A stretch of DNA of 9,274 bases from assembly GCA_024640385.1 (NCBI GenBank), contig JAHEFC010000142.1:1-9274 (forward strand), read 5' to 3'. Numbering within the stretch: the stretch's first letter is position 1; each line of letters begins with the position of its first letter. Positions 7,068-9,274 of this stretch are shown piece by piece. This stretch comes from Sphingobacteriales bacterium. Lineage in GTDB: Bacteria > Bacteroidota > Bacteroidia > Chitinophagales > Chitinophagaceae. The notes under the pieces were generated by a model, which saw only the letters and a program-made list of their open reading frames with translations, searched no databases and was not told where the DNA came from. Both the position numbers and the translations under genes were made by a program.

Positions 7068-7652
7068 TCAGCTGCCCTGCTTTCTTACAAATTTGGTGAG
7101 GATGACAATCGTCTGTCCTTCGATCTTTCCTTCTATCTGCTCAGTATTATCGTGAACCAGGCGGATGTTTTTCACCACCGTGCCCATTTTTGCATTCAGT
7201 GTTGTGCCTTTTACATCGAGAGATTTTGTAAGGATCACTGCATCACCGTGCTGGAGAATATTTCCATTGGCATCACGATGCAGATCAACGGAGGCATCAT
7301 TTTCATGGTCACCGGTGGCTTTGGCCCAGGCGAGGTTTTCATCGTCCAGGTAAAGCATATCAAGATTTTCCGAAGCCCAGCTTTCGTTCCTTAACCTGTT
7401 CAGCATCCTCCACGCCATCACCTGTATACCCGGCACTTCGCTCCACATGGTCTCTGATAATTTCTTCCAGTGATTTGCATCCAGATCTTCTTTTTTCTCG
7501 ATCTGTGCCAGGCATTTATGGCAGATCATGATCGAATTGTTTTCATTGCTTTTATCCTGCGGAGGCACCTCATAAACCTGTATGCCAATGGGGGATCCGC
7601 AAAGTTCGCATTGATTGCCACTTCTTTTTTCAATTAAAGCATTCAGATTCAT
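7068..7652 (-). CDS. phnA: PhnA (YjdM) family zinc-finger protein, long form
   Basis: A 194-residue member of the PhnA/YjdM family. The N-terminus has a CxxC...CxxC zinc-ribbon (Cys15, Cys18, Cys44, Cys47). The C-terminal ~70 residues (DANGNILQHGDAVILTK through VVKNIRLV to FVRKQ) match the conserved beta domain of E. coli YjdM. Between them (~50-125) is a helical, Trp-rich segment that the ~111-residue E. coli protein lacks; I recall this long form as usual in Bacteroidota. Despite the name, which comes from a position near the E. coli phosphonate genes, the family has no firmly established enzymatic role, and no phosphonate gene is present here. It is probably cytoplasmic. The ATG at 7652 is supported by a promoter-like sequence just upstream. 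It is a single gene, convergent with the TIM-barrel gene and divergent from the outer-membrane protein gene. Confidence 0.9.
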   Translation of the reverse strand: MNLNALIEKRSGNQCELCGSPIGIQVYEVPPQDKSNENNSIMICHKCLAQIEKKEDLDANHWKKLSETMWSEVPGIQVMAWRMLNRLRNESWASENLDMLYLDDENLAWAKATGDHENDASVDLHRDANGNILQHGDAVILTKSLDVKGTTLNAKMGTVVKNIRLVHDNTEQIEGKIEGQTIVILTKFVRKQGS

Positions 7653-7670
7653 GGTATTCGATTGAGGCTG

Positions 7671-7702
7671 CGAAGGTAAGCTAATAGTCGCTGGCTAGTC
7701 AA
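7671..7702 (-). promoter_or_regulatory. Predicted Bacteroidota promoter for phnA
   Basis: Read on the minus strand, TTG at 7702-7700 is followed after 21 bases by TACCTTCG at 7678-7671, one mismatch from TAnnTTTG. Transcription would start close to 7665, giving a very short leader of about a dozen bases before the ATG at 7652, similar to the lipoprotein gene at the right end. Spacing and position are good; the one mismatch and one-base longer spacer lower confidence. Confidence 0.4.
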
Positions 7703-7740
7703 TGGAAATGTTGTAACAAAGCCAATAAAGGTTTATTGTG

Positions 7741-7771
7741 TTGGATAAAAATTATTTATGATATAAGTTTG
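7741..7771 (+). promoter_or_regulatory. Bacteroidota promoter of the small outer-membrane protein gene
   Basis: TTG at 7741-7743, a 20-base spacer, then TAAGTTTG at 7764-7771, a perfect TAnnTTTG. The predicted transcription start is near 7777, with a ~22-base leader to the ATG at 7800. There is no Shine-Dalgarno sequence. The A/T-rich spacer and exact match make this one of the two best promoters in the window. Confidence 0.7.
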
Positions 7772-7799
7772 CGGCGGAAAACCACAAACCATATTCTTT

Positions 7800-8240
7800 A
7801 TGAAAAAACTGATCGTACTCGCTTCTTTTTTCTTCATTGGCTATACAGCCTCTTCCCAGGAAATTGGTGTTCGCCTTGGTAATGTGCTTGGAAATACCGC
7901 TGCCGTAGACGGAGTGTTTGGTGTTGGCGAATTCAGCCGGATCCATGCTGATATCTCTTTCGGCGATGGTGTTGGTGTTGAAGCACTCTGGGATTTTATT
8001 AACAGGCCACTGGGTGGCGAAGCCTTCAATTGGTACCTCGGGGTAGGTCCTTCTTTCCTGTTTGATGATGATTTTCGTTTTGGGGCAAGCGGCGAGATCG
8101 GCCTTGAGTATCGTTTCAATGGCGCACCTCTTGCTTTGGGTATTGACTGGCGCCCAACCCTGTACATCGTGGAGAAAACATCTTTCGATGCCGGCGGGTT
8201 TGGCTTGAACTTCCGTTATGTATTCGGTGGAAACCGGTAA
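7800..8240 (+). CDS. Small predicted outer-membrane beta-barrel protein
   Basis: A 146-residue exported protein. Residues 1-19 are a classic signal peptide (Lys-Lys, hydrophobic core LIVLASFFFIGYTA, then SSQ), with cleavage likely just before Gln20, as is common in Bacteroidota. The mature ~127 residues are rich in Gly and aromatic residues and show short alternating strands (IGVRLGNV, RIHADISF, GVGVEALWDF, WYLGVGPSFLF, GASGEIGLEYRF, LALGIDWRPTLYIV, GGFGLNFRYVF), consistent with about eight strands of a small outer-membrane barrel. The last strand ends in Tyr-Val-Phe, as barrel proteins often do, followed by four residues. No catalytic motif is visible and the exact function is unknown. It has its own strong promoter and an intrinsic terminator 23 bases after the stop, so it is a single-gene transcript, probably well expressed. 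Confidence 0.8.
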   Translation: MKKLIVLASFFFIGYTASSQEIGVRLGNVLGNTAAVDGVFGVGEFSRIHADISFGDGVGVEALWDFINRPLGGEAFNWYLGVGPSFLFDDDFRFGASGEIGLEYRFNGAPLALGIDWRPTLYIVEKTSFDAGGFGLNFRYVFGGNR

Positions 8241-8263
8241 ACTGTTGTAAGAAAATATTGTAG

Positions 8264-8298
8264 AGGCCGTCTCAATTTGTTTTGAGACGGCCTTTTTT
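8264..8298 (+). terminator. Intrinsic terminator after the outer-membrane protein gene
   Basis: A perfect 12-base stem (AGGCCGTCTCAA at 8264-8275 with its complement at 8282-8293), a six-base TTTGTT loop, and a run of six T at 8293-8298. It begins 23 bases after the stop codon. This is the strongest terminator in the window and separates this gene from the downstream lipoprotein gene. Confidence 0.95.
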
Positions 8299-8305
8299 GT
8301 TTCTG

Positions 8306-8321
8306 TCACATCATTATGTGA
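8306..8321. repeat. Small inverted repeat TCACAT-N4-ATGTGA
   Basis: Perfect six-base arms at 8306-8311 and 8316-8321 around CATT, about 45 bases upstream of the predicted -33 element of the lipoprotein gene and just after the terminator. It could be an operator or a second small hairpin. There is no T-run, and a match of this length can arise by chance. Confidence 0.3.
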
Positions 8322-8364
8322 TAGAACCAACAGTAGAACATGCCAAATACACTTGTTTATGTGA

Positions 8365-8395
8365 TTGCAGGCCGTATCAATTGGAAATAGTTTTG
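8365..8395 (+). promoter_or_regulatory. Bacteroidota promoter of the right-end lipoprotein gene
   Basis: TTG at 8365-8367, a 20-base spacer, and TAGTTTTG at 8388-8395, a perfect TAnnTTTG. Transcription would start near 8401, leaving only ~14 bases before the ATG at 8415. A perfect 8-base palindrome, TGACGTCA (8396-8403), directly follows the -7 element and overlaps the expected start point, where a repressor could act (inference). No Shine-Dalgarno sequence precedes the ATG. Confidence 0.7.
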
Positions 8396-8414
8396 TGACG
8401 TCAAATTAAATAAT

Positions 8415-9274
8415 ATGAGAAAGACAGGATTTATTATCAGTATGGCGTTATTGATCATTTTTACGGGATGTAAAGATGATGTGATCAAACCGGTGAATAG
8501 GCCAACAGGCCCCAATGCGATCCGGTTCGCGATGAACAGTTTACCAGCCGACGATCAACCGGCAAATGCGCCGATCTATGCGATCGTTTCCATTGAAGAT
8601 GCGAACAATGCCGAGGTGATCAGCAATAAAAAACTGGCGGTCAGTTTCAGCACTAAATATCTCACCGAGAAAATTGAGCTGGAAGACGGGGCTTACCGTG
8701 TTACCAAATTCATATTAGTAGGTGAGAATGGTCTTACGCGTTTTGCCACACCCAGGGTGAACTCGGAAAAAGCATCCCTGGTGCAGAAGCCTCTGAACCT
8801 GGGACTGGAACTGGATAATGCAGTTTCGCTGGAACAGGCTGTTGAGGTGGTGAAGGTTGCTGCACAGGACAAAGCGGAAAGCTTTGGCTATCCAGCCGGT
8901 ACGTTTGGCCAGTTCAATAACGAGACCTATCTGAAAGTGAAGCTCCAGGCGGTGGTTACCATTGGAGATATCAATTACGACAGTATTCCGGCAGCTTTCA
9001 AGATAACCAGCTGGAACGCGGCAGGTGAGAAATTTGAAAAAGACACCTTATTGTCAGCAGGTGCCAAAGAGATATACCTTCCGTCTTCTCATGTTCGCTT
9101 CAGTTTCCAGGTGCAGAAATGGGGTGTAACAGATGAAATGACGCTGAACAGGGATCAGATCACTGAGGGAACAACCTATACTATTGGTGGGGCTAAGGCT
9201 GCCAAAAAACTTAAGCTGGAAGAGACCTATGGATTCATCAGCGGCAGTTACAGGCTGGATTCCAAGTCAGTATA
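8415..9274 (+). CDS. Unrecognised lipoprotein with surface-export signal, 3'-truncated by window edge
   Basis: An open frame of 286 full codons with no stop before the window end. Residues 1-18 form a lipoprotein signal peptide (MRKTGF, core IISMALLIIF, lipobox FTGC) with Cys19 as the lipidated residue. The next residues are Lys-Asp-Asp, matching the Bacteroidota lipoprotein export signal (Lys followed by two acidic residues) that sends lipoproteins to the cell surface. The rest is hydrophilic and predicted mostly beta, with strands such as PIYAIVSIED, KLAVSFSTKYL, YRVTKFILVG, LKVKLQAVVTIG and VRFSFQVQKWG, and one helical stretch near 140-155 (SLEQAVEVVKVAAQDKAESF). This suggests Ig-like or similar surface domains. 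I do not recognise the family and see no catalytic motif. The start is fixed by the signal peptide and the promoter 20 bases upstream. Whether it heads an operon cannot be seen. Confidence 0.88.
   Translation, partial: MRKTGFIISMALLIIFTGCKDDVIKPVNRPTGPNAIRFAMNSLPADDQPANAPIYAIVSIEDANNAEVISNKKLAVSFSTKYLTEKIELEDGAYRVTKFILVGENGLTRFATPRVNSEKASLVQKPLNLGLELDNAVSLEQAVEVVKVAAQDKAESFGYPAGTFGQFNNETYLKVKLQAVVTIGDINYDSIPAAFKITSWNAAGEKFEKDTLLSAGAKEIYLPSSHVRFSFQVQKWGVTDEMTLNRDQITEGTTYTIGGAKAAKKLKLEETYGFISGSYRLDSKSV

Noticed and set aside
7752..8330. Long minus-strand open frame (192 codons) covering the outer-membrane protein gene.
   Set aside because: It runs antisense to a gene with a clear signal peptide, promoter and terminator, crosses that terminator, and its translation shows no recognisable domain or normal composition.

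Overview
The window looks like an ordinary chromosomal segment of a Bacteroidota bacterium, most likely of the Chitinophagaceae type (inference). Three kinds of evidence agree. Upstream of several genes there is a promoter of the Bacteroidota form, TTG, 20 bases, TAnnTTTG. The visible starts lack a clear Shine-Dalgarno sequence. The protein set is typical of the phylum: a cytophagalysin-like M43 protease lipoprotein, a lipoprotein whose mature end begins Cys-Lys-Asp-Asp (a surface-export signal), a long PhnA, and a small outer-membrane barrel protein. There is no tRNA, rRNA, CRISPR array, transposase or phage gene.

Layout. Bases 3-929 (+) are the 3' part of a class C beta-lactamase-like serine hydrolase whose start lies outside the window. 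It converges, 3 bases apart, on a two-gene minus-strand operon (3844 to 933): a PfkB-family fructokinase followed, after 11 bases, by a GH13 amylosucrase-type enzyme. Together they make a short sucrose pathway: the amylosucrase moves glucose from sucrose onto an alpha-glucan (or onto water) and releases fructose, and the kinase makes fructose 6-phosphate. Neither protein shows a signal peptide, so sucrose would be handled in the cytoplasm. No sucrose transporter or regulator is visible.

A 175-base divergent spacer (3845-4019) holds a promoter and a 13-base palindrome. It leads to an M43/pappalysin-family metalloprotease lipoprotein (4020-5018, +). The spacer after it (5019-5189) holds the oddest non-coding structure here, a 15/16-base inverted repeat whose arms contain GGGATCCC/GGGGATCCCC and enclose 55 bases. 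An alpha/beta hydrolase of the plant methylesterase/hydroxynitrile lyase type (5903-5190, -) is divergent from an exported TIM-barrel protein that resembles hypothetical glycosyl hydrolases and has a possible four-Cys metal site (6000-7067, +). That gene meets a PhnA family gene (7652-7068, -) stop to stop.

The right end has two plus-strand genes with near-textbook promoters: a small predicted outer-membrane barrel (7800-8240) with a strong intrinsic terminator (8264-8298), and an unrecognised, probably surface-exposed lipoprotein (from 8415) cut by the window end. Apart from the sucrose pair, the genes look like independent units. I see no convincing new multi-gene system. The best leads are the inverted repeat, the cytoplasmic amylosucrase operon, and the uncharacterised TIM-barrel and lipoprotein genes.
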